DNA from: Sphingobacteriia bacterium
GTDB lineage: Bacteria > Pseudomonadota > Alphaproteobacteria > Rickettsiales > 33-17
DNA: 64,000 nucleotides
Direction of reading: 5' to 3'
Assembly: GCA_017304685.1 (NCBI GenBank)
Contig: JAFKLR010000003.1
Location: forward strand, 930,001-994,000
The notes beneath the pieces are model-generated. The model had not been told where the DNA came from, did not search any database, and saw nothing but the letters and a program-made list of their open reading frames with translations. The stretch's first letter is position 1. Each line of letters starts with the position of its first letter. The translations under genes were made by a program, and so were the position numbers. Of the stretch, positions 45,868-54,369 are shown one piece after another.

Positions 45868-48376
45868 CTATCCTTTTGCTCCTTTAAAGGATGAAGAGTT
45901 AAATATCAACTATTCAAAAACAAATGATAAAAGCAAGCCAAAACCAATCATCCCAGTGCCAGATGATGCAGAGGAATTTAATTTTGTAATTCCAAAGTTT
46001 GGTGGTGAACCAGATAACAAATGGCCATATCATAACTCAGAGGGCAAGATTGTTACATACAAATGCCGTTGGGATTTTATTGATGCAGAAAAAGGTATAC
46101 CTTCAAAAGAATATAGACCTGTAAGTTATTGTCTATTACCTAATGGAAAAAGAAGATGGCAAGCAATAGCAATCCCAACTCCTTGGGTTTTATATAATGT
46201 ACATAAAATCATTCAATGTTACTTAGATATATTGCTGTGTGAAGGTGAAAAATCAGCAGAGAAAGGACAAATTTTATTTCCTAATCTTATCGCTACTACA
46301 ACTATGTTTGGTGCGCAATCACCTGATAAAACGGATTTTTCTCCATTAAAAGGTAGGAATGTCATTATTTGCACTGATAATGATGAGCCAGGTAGAGCCT
46401 ATGGCGACAAAGTTTATGATCAATGTATTGAAGTAGGCGTTGCAAGTGTTTATCACCTAGCCGCAGAAGAGCTAGGAAAGTTTATTATAGAAGATAGTAA
46501 AATTGTAGAAAGGCAAGGACTAGTCCCACAAGGATATGATTTAGCTGATGCTTACGATGAAGGCTGGAGAAGCCCTTTGATTAATCAAATTATTGGAAAA
46601 ATTATTACTCCCTATATCAAAAAGTCTGAAATTGACAAACTAAATAGCTATGTTAACCAAAAATTTAAGGTTGAGCCTAATGGCGTTTATTATTTGAAGA
46701 GGGTTAAAACATCTGATGGCCAAGAAAGTACCGAATGGACTTGGTTTTGCTCTTATTTAGTTGTTACCCACCTAGCACGAGATATGAATGGTAAAAATTG
46801 GTCTAGGATAATACAGCTTTATGATAGTGATCGTAAACTCAAGGAATACATACTACCTATGTCAGATTTAGCTGGTGATGGTAATAGTTATCGCGAAGAT
46901 TTATTATCATATGGATTAGTGTTGTCACCATACAATGGTAAGAATTTATTAAATGAGTACATAATTACGTCTAATCCAAAAGAACGAGCTATTTGCGTTA
47001 GTAAAACAGGATGGTTTGAGGGATGTTACATATTACCATCTAAAGTTATAGGACAAACTCTAAAAGAACGTATTGTCCTACAATCTACAATATCAATTAA
47101 GCCATTAGTACAAAAGGGTACTTTAGAAAGCTGGCAGCAAACCATTGGTATGCTTTCAATTGGGAATAGTAGGCTTATAATTACTATTGCCCTTGCGCTT
47201 TCAGGCCCGTTATTGAGGCTCCTTAATGAAGAAAACTTTGGTATCCATTTTTATGGTAATTCATCAATAGGTAAAACCACAGCTCTAGTTTCTGGGCAAT
47301 CTATATGGGGGAATCCTATTAATTCATGGCGTCTTACCGATAATGCCGCAGAAGGGCTCGCGAGAAATGCTAATGACTCAATACTATTATTAGATGAACT
47401 TTCGCAAGCGGATGGTAAAACAGCAGATGCACTAGCTTACATGCTTGGTAACGGCTCTGGTAAGGCTAGATCAAAACGTAATGGTGAGGCGCGTGATATT
47501 GAAAGTTTTAAATTAACATTTTTAAGTTCAGGTGAAACTCAATTATCTAGTAAGATTCAAGAAGAACGAAAGCAGGCAAAAGCAGGTCAAACTGTAAGAT
47601 TTATTGAAATACCTGCTGATGCTGGTCAAGGTCATGGATTATTTGAGAATATTCACCACTTTAAAAACGCGAATGAACTCTCATTAGAACTAAAGCGGTT
47701 ATCAGCAGATAACTGTGGAATGGTAATTGAGAAATTCCTTGAGATATTAACTGCAAATCAGACTGATATAGTCGAGAGAATTAATAAGGCCAGAGATTCG
47801 TGGTTAGAATGTAATACAAATATCTCTGATGATGGGCAAGTTAAAAGAGTGGCTCGAAAACTCAGTTTATTGGCCGCGGTAGGAGAGTTATGCATAGCTT
47901 TAGGCATATTACCTTGGGAGCCTGATTCTGCCTGCATGGCATGCTCAATAATACTCAAGGATTGGATTAAACAACGTGGTGGTAATGAATCTTATGAATA
48001 TACAGAAGCAGCAAACCGACTAAGACTATTTATTGCACAGCATGGAAGTTCAAGGTTTGAAGTTATAGGCAGTAATAAAGCTGAAGACGACAATCAAAAC
48101 AATCTCCGCATTATTGACCGTGCTGGCTATAAAAAGCTTAACGCAATGAACGAATGGGAGTTTTATATATTTAACGAAATATTTGCAAAGGAAATACTAA
48201 ACAATAATAAAAGTAAGGGGATTTTAAAATATCTTGCTACTGAGAAACTCATTAAGCAAGATGCTTATGGCAAAAACACTATTAGCATAAAGGCCCCTAA
48301 TTCAGGGCAAATACGTATGTACTGTGTTCCCGCATCAAATGTTATGATGAGTGATAAGCAAAATGAAAACGAGTGA
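45860..48376 (+). CDS. Toprim-DUF927 primase-helicase
   Basis: The 838-residue protein likely initiates element replication. A Toprim domain is seen at about 125-200 (ILLCEGEKSAEKG, then VIICTDNDEPGRAYGD). A DUF927 helicase-like ATPase follows, with GWFEGCYILPSKVIG (about 382-396), Walker A HFYGNSSIGKTTALV (about 465-479), Walker B SILLLDELSQADGKTAD (about 508-524) and sensor-type LTFLSSGET (about 552-560). The C-terminal 200 residues are helical. The ATG at 45860 follows AGGAGG. Base composition looks richer in GC than surrounding genes. It matches replication proteins of integrative plasmids and satellites. Confidence 0.85.
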   Translation: MHNYPFAPLKDEELNINYSKTNDKSKPKPIIPVPDDAEEFNFVIPKFGGEPDNKWPYHNSEGKIVTYKCRWDFIDAEKGIPSKEYRPVSYCLLPNGKRRWQAIAIPTPWVLYNVHKIIQCYLDILLCEGEKSAEKGQILFPNLIATTTMFGAQSPDKTDFSPLKGRNVIICTDNDEPGRAYGDKVYDQCIEVGVASVYHLAAEELGKFIIEDSKIVERQGLVPQGYDLADAYDEGWRSPLINQIIGKIITPYIKKSEIDKLNSYVNQKFKVEPNGVYYLKRVKTSDGQESTEWTWFCSYLVVTHLARDMNGKNWSRIIQLYDSDRKLKEYILPMSDLAGDGNSYREDLLSYGLVLSPYNGKNLLNEYIITSNPKERAICVSKTGWFEGCYILPSKVIGQTLKERIVLQSTISIKPLVQKGTLESWQQTIGMLSIGNSRLIITIALALSGPLLRLLNEENFGIHFYGNSSIGKTTALVSGQSIWGNPINSWRLTDNAAEGLARNANDSILLLDELSQADGKTADALAYMLGNGSGKARSKRNGEARDIESFKLTFLSSGETQLSSKIQEERKQAKAGQTVRFIEIPADAGQGHGLFENIHHFKNANELSLELKRLSADNCGMVIEKFLEILTANQTDIVERINKARDSWLECNTNISDDGQVKRVARKLSLLAAVGELCIALGILPWEPDSACMACSIILKDWIKQRGGNESYEYTEAANRLRLFIAQHGSSRFEVIGSNKAEDDNQNNLRIIDRAGYKKLNAMNEWEFYIFNEIFAKEILNNNKSKGILKYLATEKLIKQDAYGKNTISIKAPNSGQIRMYCVPASNVMMSDKQNENE

Positions 48377-48767
48377 TTTTTTTAAAGAATTACCATACTC
48401 ATTAGGTGTTTCAGGTGTAACAAGTGTTACGCCTGCAACCTGCATGAGCAAGAAACGCAATAAAACAGTATATTTTGGAAATTCTGATATCCATAATATT
48501 ACTAAACACCTTCAAAATAATCAAGTTTGTGGTGTTACCAACACTGATTTAGCTAAAACCCACGTAAATAAAGGAGATGGTAATACAAAAACACCTGATA
48601 CACTGAAAACACTTAGGGAAATAATATGTAGTAATGAAATTTATAGTGAAATTTTTGAAGAGAGAGCAGCTATTATTGAATATGACGGATGCATTAAAAA
48701 CTTCGAAGCAGAAATTTTAGCATTATGCGATACATTAAGTTATATTGCTAGCAATTATAATCTTTAA
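48363..48767 (+). CDS. Unrecognised small protein after the primase-helicase
   Basis: About 134 residues from the ATG at 48363, overlapping the helicase stop by 14 bases. Sequence is polar: a segment rich in Val, Thr and Ser (LGVSGVTSVTPATCMSKKR), then Asn/Thr-rich, and a C-terminal helix pair (EERAAIIEYDGCIKNFEAEI). A GTG four codons upstream is an alternative start. No family recognised. The order after DUF927 proteins suggests a small accessory gene of the same module. Confidence 0.5.
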   Translation: MKTSDFFKELPYSLGVSGVTSVTPATCMSKKRNKTVYFGNSDIHNITKHLQNNQVCGVTNTDLAKTHVNKGDGNTKTPDTLKTLREIICSNEIYSEIFEERAAIIEYDGCIKNFEAEILALCDTLSYIASNYNL

Positions 48768-48827
48768 GATATATGGAAATATTATATATTTTCTGATATA
48801 GTACAAGAAAACATTAAGACAAAAACT

Positions 48828-49277
48828 ATGCAAAATCTTCCTGATAAAACAGAGCAAAAACAGGCGTTATGGCAAAAGGGTGGGCCGAGTCCTAACCCTT
48901 TTGGTAGGCCTAAGGGATCGCAGAATAAAGCCACCATGGCTGTGCAGCAATTGCTTGATGATGAAGGTGAAGGTATCGCTCGCAAAGCTATTGAGCTTGC
49001 TCTTGGTGGTGATATTACTGCTATCAAGTGTGTGTTAGAGAGGATCGTACCACCTGCTAAGTCAAAGCCTATTACAATTGATCTGCCTGAAGTTTCATCG
49101 GTGCAAGACACACTAATCGCCACCTCTAAAGTAATCAGTGAAGTATCGAGTGGCAATATTACCCCTCAAGATGGCTTACTTATGGTGGGGTTGTTAGAGA
49201 AGTTTGCCAAAACCTTAGAAGTGTCAGATTTGGAAAAACGTATATCTAGCCTTGAAGAAGTTTATGAGCGCAATTAA
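48828..49277 (+). CDS. DUF5681-type protein
   Basis: The 149 residues have an N-terminal GGPSPNPFGRPKGSQNKA motif (about 18-35), typical of DUF5681 proteins found in phages and integrated elements, where they are sometimes placed near terminase genes. A helical middle (IARKAIELALGGDITAIKC, about 50-68) and a PPAKSKPITIDLPEV segment follow. No large terminase is present, so packaging cannot be inferred. It overlaps the next small gene by 14 bases. Function unknown. Confidence 0.7.
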   Translation: MQNLPDKTEQKQALWQKGGPSPNPFGRPKGSQNKATMAVQQLLDDEGEGIARKAIELALGGDITAIKCVLERIVPPAKSKPITIDLPEVSSVQDTLIATSKVISEVSSGNITPQDGLLMVGLLEKFAKTLEVSDLEKRISSLEEVYERN

Positions 49278-49473
49278 AAGCAGGATCAAAAAAGTTGAGA
49301 AAACTATCAAGTCTAACAAAAGTAACAAATTTGTAGTTATAAAATATCCATACGGTTCAGATTCTGAAAAAGCTAAAAGCGAATACCTAAAGCTCAACCC
49401 CCACGACAAAGGTGCTAAATACTTCGTCATGGTGGCTGATTTTGCTGATAGTTATAACTCCAATCATATCTAG
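49264..49473 (+). CDS. Small basic element protein
   Basis: 69 residues from ATG 49264, overlapping the DUF5681 gene by 14 bases. A lysine-rich helix (IKSRIKKVEKTIKSNKSNK) leads to FVVIKYPYGSDSEKAK and a short hydrophobic end. A TTG four codons upstream is less likely. It is translationally linked to the DUF5681 gene and is the last rightward gene of the module; a weak AT hairpin with T run (49490-49507) follows. Function unknown. Confidence 0.45.
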   Translation: MSAIKSRIKKVEKTIKSNKSNKFVVIKYPYGSDSEKAKSEYLKLNPHDKGAKYFVMVADFADSYNSNHI

Positions 49474-49547
49474 CTAAATAGATTTTAAAAAAAATCTTTC
49501 TGTAAATAAGATAATAAATACCTAGATTTCGATTATTTTGTTACCTC

Positions 49548-50426
49548 TCAATTAATTACGTCTTCAATAATTTTCTTCTGTTTAATAGCTTCAACGCTAT
49601 CTTTATTTTCTATATTGCATAGGACAAACGTTGCTTTCCATAAAGCCCAGGCGCAAGCTCTTAGCCAGGTATCTTTATCTATATTCATTGCATTTATAAA
49701 TATTTCTTGGGCTTTTCCTTCAAAATAAGTCCATGCTATTACCAGGTCACATGCAGGGTCACCGGTTGCAGTAGAGCCAAAGTCAATTACAGCTGAAAGC
49801 TTCCCTTCTTGTATCAAAATATTACCACTTGCAAAATCACCATGAACCCATACCGGGTTATTATTCCATTTAGTGTTACAGGCTCTTTCCCATAAATTCA
49901 TGACTTTTTCATCGTCTATAATACCAGCTAGCTTTGCTATTTGCTCACGAACATTTTTATCATAAACACTAATGTGGTCACCTCGCCACCAGTTATGTTG
50001 ACCTGGCACTAAACCTGCTACATTTTTAATAGCATGTAGTTCTTGTAGAAATCTAGCTAGATCAAAAGCTAGAATCTCTTTTTCTTTTGTACTTAAATTT
50101 ATGAGGTTTAGGCTTTTGCCAGGAAGCCATTTGTATATAGAAAATGGGTATGAATAATCATTAGATGGCTTTCCCATTTTAATAGGCGCAGGAATACTTA
50201 TGCTTAAGAATGGCGCAAGCTTTGGTAACAATTCTTGCTCTATACTGACTTTTAATGCATATTCATCTGCTGTTGGCATACGGATGAGTATATCATCGCC
50301 AAGTCTATATGTGCGGTTATCATGACCTTGCTTCTCTACTTCAGTTATTGGTAAGTGTGAGAATTCTGGAAACTGTTCTTGAATAAGCTTTTTAGCAGTT
50401 TGAATTGTTATTTGATTGCTATTCAT
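49548..50426 (-). CDS. Aminoglycoside phosphotransferase-family kinase
   Basis: APH-fold kinases phosphorylate hydroxyls on antibiotics or small metabolites with ATP. The 292 residues show the N-lobe with GHDNRTYRLGDDILIRMPTA (about 34-53), a hinge YPFSIYKWLPG, the catalytic loop VWVHGDFASGNILI (Asp about 191, Asn about 196) and the metal-binding VIDFGSTATGDPACDL (about 206-221). All catalytic residues are intact. The substrate cannot be told. It is the last gene of the leftward cargo operon and overlaps the GNAT gene by four bases. Confidence 0.85.
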   Translation of the reverse strand: MNSNQITIQTAKKLIQEQFPEFSHLPITEVEKQGHDNRTYRLGDDILIRMPTADEYALKVSIEQELLPKLAPFLSISIPAPIKMGKPSNDYSYPFSIYKWLPGKSLNLINLSTKEKEILAFDLARFLQELHAIKNVAGLVPGQHNWWRGDHISVYDKNVREQIAKLAGIIDDEKVMNLWERACNTKWNNNPVWVHGDFASGNILIQEGKLSAVIDFGSTATGDPACDLVIAWTYFEGKAQEIFINAMNIDKDTWLRACAWALWKATFVLCNIENKDSVEAIKQKKIIEDVIN

Positions 50427-50890
50427 AATGTTATTTCCATAACCGTTACAGAATGTGATTTAAATTCATCAATGCCAATTTTTTTCCATCCAAGTTTTTC
50501 ATAATAATCTGGTATTGTAGGCTCCAAAGCAAATAAGTACAACTTTTTAAAGCCCAGTTCTTTTGCTTTTAGGGATGCGACATCAACCAGCATTTTCCCG
50601 ATTCCTTGATTTTGATATTTCGGATCAACGACTACATCTGCAAGCCAGGGGCCTAAATCTGGACGAAACTCTTCCTTAAGTTTAAATGTGCAGAATCCTA
50701 TTGGAATATTATTACACAGCGCAATGAATGAAGTTGTTTCATCTGCATAATTGAGCTCATCATATGTTAATGATTCTATCTCCCCAATTGTAAGTTCTGG
50801 AAACCAAATTTTACCTAAAACTTCATGCCAGATATTTGCAAGTACTGGTATTGCTTGAGGGTGGTTTTTTAAAAGATCGATTTTAATCAT
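50423..50890 (-). CDS. GNAT acetyltransferase
   Basis: 155 residues from the ATG at 50890, chosen because it overlaps the preceding stop in a TAATG junction. The acetyl-CoA motif A is VVVDPKYQNQGIGKMLVD (about 86-103, QNQGIG loop), and motif B includes YLFALEPTIPDYYEKLGWKK (about 119-138). The N-terminal third sets substrate specificity and is not recognisable. It acts in the cytoplasm on an amine-bearing small molecule or protein. Part of a coupled cargo operon (kinase-GNAT, this gene, APH kinase). Confidence 0.85.
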   Translation of the reverse strand: MIKIDLLKNHPQAIPVLANIWHEVLGKIWFPELTIGEIESLTYDELNYADETTSFIALCNNIPIGFCTFKLKEEFRPDLGPWLADVVVDPKYQNQGIGKMLVDVASLKAKELGFKKLYLFALEPTIPDYYEKLGWKKIGIDEFKSHSVTVMEITL

Positions 50891-51969
50891 TAAACTTCCC
50901 CTACAAACCATTCAGAAGCTATATTTAGTTTTTGGCTTATTAAGAACCTGCGTTTAGACTCATCATGGGCGCCGCATACGACAACTATCTGCACAGCAGC
51001 TTTAAATTTTGCCTCGGTCTTAATTTTTTCAAGTAAAGCTCTACCTACTGTTTTCCATAAAGTTTCTGACTTAACACAAAAATCATCAATCATAAGTGTT
51101 AGTCCGCCTGGGTTATACACTTCAGGAGCTGACATAAGCCTACCAATAATAAAGCCTATAATTTCTTTATCTTTACTTTCTGCTGTAAATATCAAATAAT
51201 CTTGCATTTCTAGAAGATCTGCAAACCATTCTTTTTGCGCCTTATCCCCACTTTCACCAGCATAACGCCAGAATATAGGCTGCACCTTTTCATAATCAAG
51301 GCGTTTTGCTCTTGATAGTTTTACAAGACTTTCAACGTCTGATTTAATAGAACTTCTAACTGTAAATTTATCAATCTCTAGAATTATATCGTCATTTAGT
51401 ATTTTTGCTGCTATTTGTTCAGCATTTAATTTTGAGCTATCAAACCAATTATCATATACATCTTTATTCAATTCAAAGACATTATAAACTTCGGTTTGTT
51501 GTCTTACGAAGTCTTCTGTTAAATGTAGATTATCAGTTCTGGTTTTAAGTCTTTTAAGTCTTTCTTCTAAAGGACAATAAATTCCTATAAATTTAGTATC
51601 ATAGTTTTTAAGATATTCTAGATAATATTTCGCTAATTCTTTAGCATCAGGGCCATCTAAAGCTGTATCAATTACTACGCTTATACCTTGATTTAATAAT
51701 TCTTTACTAGATGCAAGTAATATTGATGCCACCACTTTTCTTCTAGCGAACCGGTTATTATTAAATAAACTTTGGCCATCATCATTACTTTCGGTACCAA
51801 CTTCATTTTTAGCAAACTCAAAACCTTGCGGAAAAATTGTGCCAGAATATTCAGCAGTTTTATCTATTTGTAGATGGGCAAATTTATTACCAGATTGCTT
51901 ACATATTTCTTTAGCTATGGTTGTTTTGCCAGCACAAGACGGTCCATTTATGATAATTACTTTATTCAT
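50890..51969 (-). CDS. P-loop kinase fused to GNAT acetyltransferase
   Basis: The start at 51969 overlaps the upstream stop by four bases (ATGA); 359 residues. The N-terminal half is a P-loop kinase similar to chloramphenicol phosphotransferase and zeta-type kinases: IIINGPSCAGKTTIAKEI (about 4-21), DTALDGPDAKELAKYY and GIYCPLEERLKRLKTRTDN. The C-terminal half begins at about 205 (FTVRSSIKSDVESLVKLSRA) and is a GNAT domain with FIIGRLMSAPEVYNPGGLTLMI split by its loop, DDFCVKSETLWKTVGRALLE and LNIASEW. One chain that can phosphorylate and acetylate suggests tandem modification of one substrate class; that is inference. Confidence 0.75.
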   Translation of the reverse strand: MNKVIIINGPSCAGKTTIAKEICKQSGNKFAHLQIDKTAEYSGTIFPQGFEFAKNEVGTESNDDGQSLFNNNRFARRKVVASILLASSKELLNQGISVVIDTALDGPDAKELAKYYLEYLKNYDTKFIGIYCPLEERLKRLKTRTDNLHLTEDFVRQQTEVYNVFELNKDVYDNWFDSSKLNAEQIAAKILNDDIILEIDKFTVRSSIKSDVESLVKLSRAKRLDYEKVQPIFWRYAGESGDKAQKEWFADLLEMQDYLIFTAESKDKEIIGFIIGRLMSAPEVYNPGGLTLMIDDFCVKSETLWKTVGRALLEKIKTEAKFKAAVQIVVVCGAHDESKRRFLISQKLNIASEWFVGEV

Positions 51970-52343
51970 ATTGTCTCTCCACTTATGACAGTTCCTTGAT
52001 GATAGAGTATTTTCCATCTGCCATTAACTTTTCGCCAAATAGTGGATCTTCTAGTACGTCTTGTATGATTTTGGACAAGTATATATGTAAGCAGATAATT
52101 ACCTTCTGATATTTCCGTAACTTTGAAATCCGAAGTTTCCCATATATCTTCATAATTTGGGTCGTTATAACGCTCTAATAATGTACCAATAGCATCATCT
52201 ATAGTATATACAGTTCCGGAAGCGCCGACTTCCCAAAATTCATCACATATTTGGTTAAGTATATCCTCTTTAGTTTTCCCAAATTTATCTGGATGGTGGA
52301 ATATAGGTTCTCTAGCTTTTAATTCATTTAAAATATATTGCAT
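51966..52343 (-). CDS. NTF2-like / DUF4440-type protein
   Basis: The 125 residues have the NTF2-like pattern: LKAREPIFHHPDKFGKTKED (about 8-27), IDDAIGTLLERYNDPN and the C-terminal LTYILVQNHTRRTRRSTIWR (about 84-103), then WKILYHQGT. That last block, a strand with paired Arg and a Trp-x-ILxHQGT ending, is typical of DUF4440 proteins that occur in cargo islands next to HAD and GNAT genes. Role unknown, perhaps ligand binding. It abuts the HAD gene (start 52343, HAD stop 52344) and overlaps the kinase-GNAT by four bases. Confidence 0.7.
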   Translation of the reverse strand: MQYILNELKAREPIFHHPDKFGKTKEDILNQICDEFWEVGASGTVYTIDDAIGTLLERYNDPNYEDIWETSDFKVTEISEGNYLLTYILVQNHTRRTRRSTIWRKVNGRWKILYHQGTVISGETI

Positions 52344-52940
52344 TTATATAAGCACTCCAAGTTTATTTAGCTCAGTTTTTGCAAAAGTCGCATCGGTAAA
52401 ATGGATGCCATGAAGACCAACTGCTTTTGCTCCTTCAATATTATGTATAGCATCATCCAAGAATACAGATTCAGAAGGTACTAAATTATGTTTATTAATA
52501 AGATGGTTATATATTTTGCTATCAGGTTTAAGAACTCCTATATCTGCTGAAACAATAACATCTAAAAAGTAGTCTAGAAGCTGAGAGTTTTTAAGATGAT
52601 ATACTATAAATTCTTTTATATTATCTGTAATTGAATATAGTTTATATCCAGATTGATGAAGCTTATCGAGTAGAGCAACGCTTTCTGGAAGATGAACTTG
52701 GTGAGTTTTCAGCCTACCCATCAATTCTTCTATTTTTTGCTTAGGAAAATTAAACTGATTAGCATAGAGTTCTATAGCATTCTCTTCTGTTAGTTTACCT
52801 AAGTTTAAATCAATCCATATAGGGCGAAACTTTTGGAATAATTCTGCGGGATTTTCTTCAGGAAAAACATCACTAATCGCTTCATGGGGTGCCCATTTAA
52901 CCAAAACATTTCCCATATCAAAAATTATATTTTTTATCAT
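52344..52940 (-). CDS. HAD-superfamily hydrolase (subfamily IA)
   Basis: A phosphatase-type HAD of 198 residues. The nucleophile motif is IIFDMGNVLVKW (Asp about 8), motif II Thr is in LYSITDNIKEFI (about 111-122), the motif III Lys is in VLKPDSKIYNHL (about 143-154) and the motif IV Asp pair is in VFLDDAIHNIEGAKA (about 168-182). The form with GN instead of DG after the first Asp is common in the HAD-IA group that includes 2-haloacid dehalogenase-like and YihX-type sugar phosphatases. Tightly packed in the leftward cargo operon. Confidence 0.85.
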   Translation of the reverse strand: MIKNIIFDMGNVLVKWAPHEAISDVFPEENPAELFQKFRPIWIDLNLGKLTEENAIELYANQFNFPKQKIEELMGRLKTHQVHLPESVALLDKLHQSGYKLYSITDNIKEFIVYHLKNSQLLDYFLDVIVSADIGVLKPDSKIYNHLINKHNLVPSESVFLDDAIHNIEGAKAVGLHGIHFTDATFAKTELNKLGVLI

Positions 52941-52944
52941 ATTG

Positions 52945-53388
52945 TTACCATTTATCTGTTATTTTATTTATACCTTGATATTCTTTAATTCGGCGCAAAG
53001 TAGCTGGACTCACGCTTTCAGGAAGATTATCAAGCGCAAACCAACGTTTTTCTTTTATTTCAGCTTTAGAGAAATGTTCTGTTTCGATAAAATCCTTACA
53101 AATGTAAAATACAATATAATCATCTCTTTTTTCATTATAACTATAATACACATTAAATAAATCAAGTGAATGTACAGAAATGCCTACTTCTTCAGAAAGC
53201 TCTCTTATTATTGCTTCTTTTGGGGATTCTCCCTTTTCAACTGCCCCACCGATAGTATACCATCCAGGCATATATGTATGCTCTACAAGAAGTACTTTTT
53301 CATCTTTAATAACTAAAACTCTGGCCCCAATTGTTCTACGGGCTAAAACAGATAAAATAATATTTTTAATAATGCGATAAATTTTCAT
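52945..53388 (-). CDS. Nudix hydrolase
   Basis: 147 residues with a complete Nudix box, GGAVEKGESPKEAIIRELSE continuing EV (about 47-68). The first residues include a hydrophobic patch and ARRTIGARVLVIKDEKVLLV, the usual strand before the box. It probably hydrolyses a modified or unwanted nucleotide or nucleotide sugar. It lies four bases from the HAD gene and three bases from the MazG-like gene in the operon. It differs from the secreted Nudix at 26096-26602, which carries a lipobox. Confidence 0.85.
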   Translation of the reverse strand: MKIYRIIKNIILSVLARRTIGARVLVIKDEKVLLVEHTYMPGWYTIGGAVEKGESPKEAIIRELSEEVGISVHSLDLFNVYYSYNEKRDDYIVFYICKDFIETEHFSKAEIKEKRWFALDNLPESVSPATLRRIKEYQGINKITDKW

Positions 53389-53391
53389 AAC

Positions 53392-53802
53392 TTAAACCTC
53401 TTCTGGGTATGCTTCTTTATTATTAAGATAATACTTAATAAACGGGTTATTTGCCTCAATTTCAACACATTTGTTATATGTCCTCTTATCAAAGCCACCT
53501 TTATGCTCTTTCTTATTTATTCTAGCTTTTTCAACAGCTTCAAAATCTATATTTTGCGCCTTACATAAACTTAATAATACCTCACATACATCCGCAAGTT
53601 CTTCGGTAATTTCCTCTAAGCTTTTGGCATTAAAAACCTCAGTTGCTTCCTCCACAAGCTTGAGTTTCAGTAAACTTATATATTCATCAACATCTACCGT
53701 TCTTTCATCTACCATAAGCCCCATGGATCTCATAATTTCAGGCATTTTATCTCTTATAAGCTTATCTATCTTAAATCTTCGCCATTTTTGCATATCATCC
53801 AT
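53392..53802 (-). CDS. MazG-like nucleotide pyrophosphohydrolase
   Basis: The 136 residues show the all-alpha NTP-PPase pattern: KLIRDKMPEIMRSMG (about 14-28), LKLKLVEEATEVFNAKSLEE (about 46-65) and the ITEELADVCEVLLSLCKAQN segment (about 66-85), with the ExxE and ExxD acids that bind magnesium. Members act as house-cleaning enzymes on odd nucleotides. A short C-terminal extension is not recognised. The start at 53802 overlaps the upstream acetyltransferase by 37 bases; an internal ATG at 53793 would shorten the overlap slightly. Confidence 0.75.
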   Translation of the reverse strand: MDDMQKWRRFKIDKLIRDKMPEIMRSMGLMVDERTVDVDEYISLLKLKLVEEATEVFNAKSLEEITEELADVCEVLLSLCKAQNIDFEAVEKARINKKEHKGGFDKRTYNKCVEIEANNPFIKYYLNNKEAYPEEV

Positions 53803-54299
53803 ATATTTTGATCCATATTTTTTATTGTAATAAAACCTGTTTTTTCATACGTTTTTATAGCCCTAACATTATCGGCATCAACATCAACAAAACAAGCATC
53901 AAACTCTTTCCAAATATAATCTATAAGCAGTTTTTTTATAATCTCGGACCCTATACCTTTGCCAATGTATTCCTCTTCGCCTATAAATATATCAAAAGCT
54001 GCTAGTTTTTCTGGCAATCTTGTTATCATAATGCCGTCATCTCGGGGAAAGTCATATGCATTGTAATATTGGACATAACCTATTTGCTGAGTATCTAAAT
54101 ATACAATAAATGCATAAATTGGTTTTTTAACTCCTGATTCCAGCTTATATCCTTTAGTATAGCTTTCATATTTTTGCTGAACTTTTTCTAAGGTATATTC
54201 TATTTCCTTATCATACCATGCTTTAACATGGGGCTTGGAAAGCCACCCGAGAAGTATCTGAAAATCTTGTTTTTCTAGTAGTTTAAAGGTTAAATTCAT
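53766..54299 (-). CDS. AAC(6')-like GNAT acetyltransferase
   Basis: 177 residues resembling aminoglycoside 6'-N-acetyltransferases: LLGWLSKPHVKAWYD (about 16-30), YVQYYNAYDFPRDDG (about 75-89), LAAFDIFIGEEEYIGKGIGS (about 98-117, with the acetyl-CoA loop GKGIG), and VDVDADNVRAIKTYEKTGF (about 139-157). Motif order and spacing fit AAC(6')-I proteins better than general GNATs, but the substrate is not proved. It is the first gene of the leftward cargo operon, starting from a 70-base gap shared with the ABC exporter. Confidence 0.82.
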   Translation of the reverse strand: MNLTFKLLEKQDFQILLGWLSKPHVKAWYDKEIEYTLEKVQQKYESYTKGYKLESGVKKPIYAFIVYLDTQQIGYVQYYNAYDFPRDDGIMITRLPEKLAAFDIFIGEEEYIGKGIGSEIIKKLLIDYIWKEFDACFVDVDADNVRAIKTYEKTGFITIKNMDQNIWMICKNGEDLR

Positions 54300-54369
54300 A
54301 AAATTTCATAGCTTTTACGTTAATAAATATGTAATATCATGTAAAACTTAATAAAACCAGATAAAAACC
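54300..54369. promoter_or_regulatory. Divergent promoter region of the two cargo operons
   Basis: The 70 bases between divergent starts (54299 and 54370) must hold both promoters. AT-rich -10-like elements (TAATAT on the + strand near 54332) are present, but I see no convincing -35 boxes and no clear operator symmetry. The shared gap makes joint regulation likely. Confidence 0.35.

Noticed and set aside
50890..51969. Zeta-toxin of a toxin-antitoxin pair
   Set aside because: The P-loop kinase has no adjacent epsilon-like antitoxin and is fused to a GNAT domain, which fits modification better.
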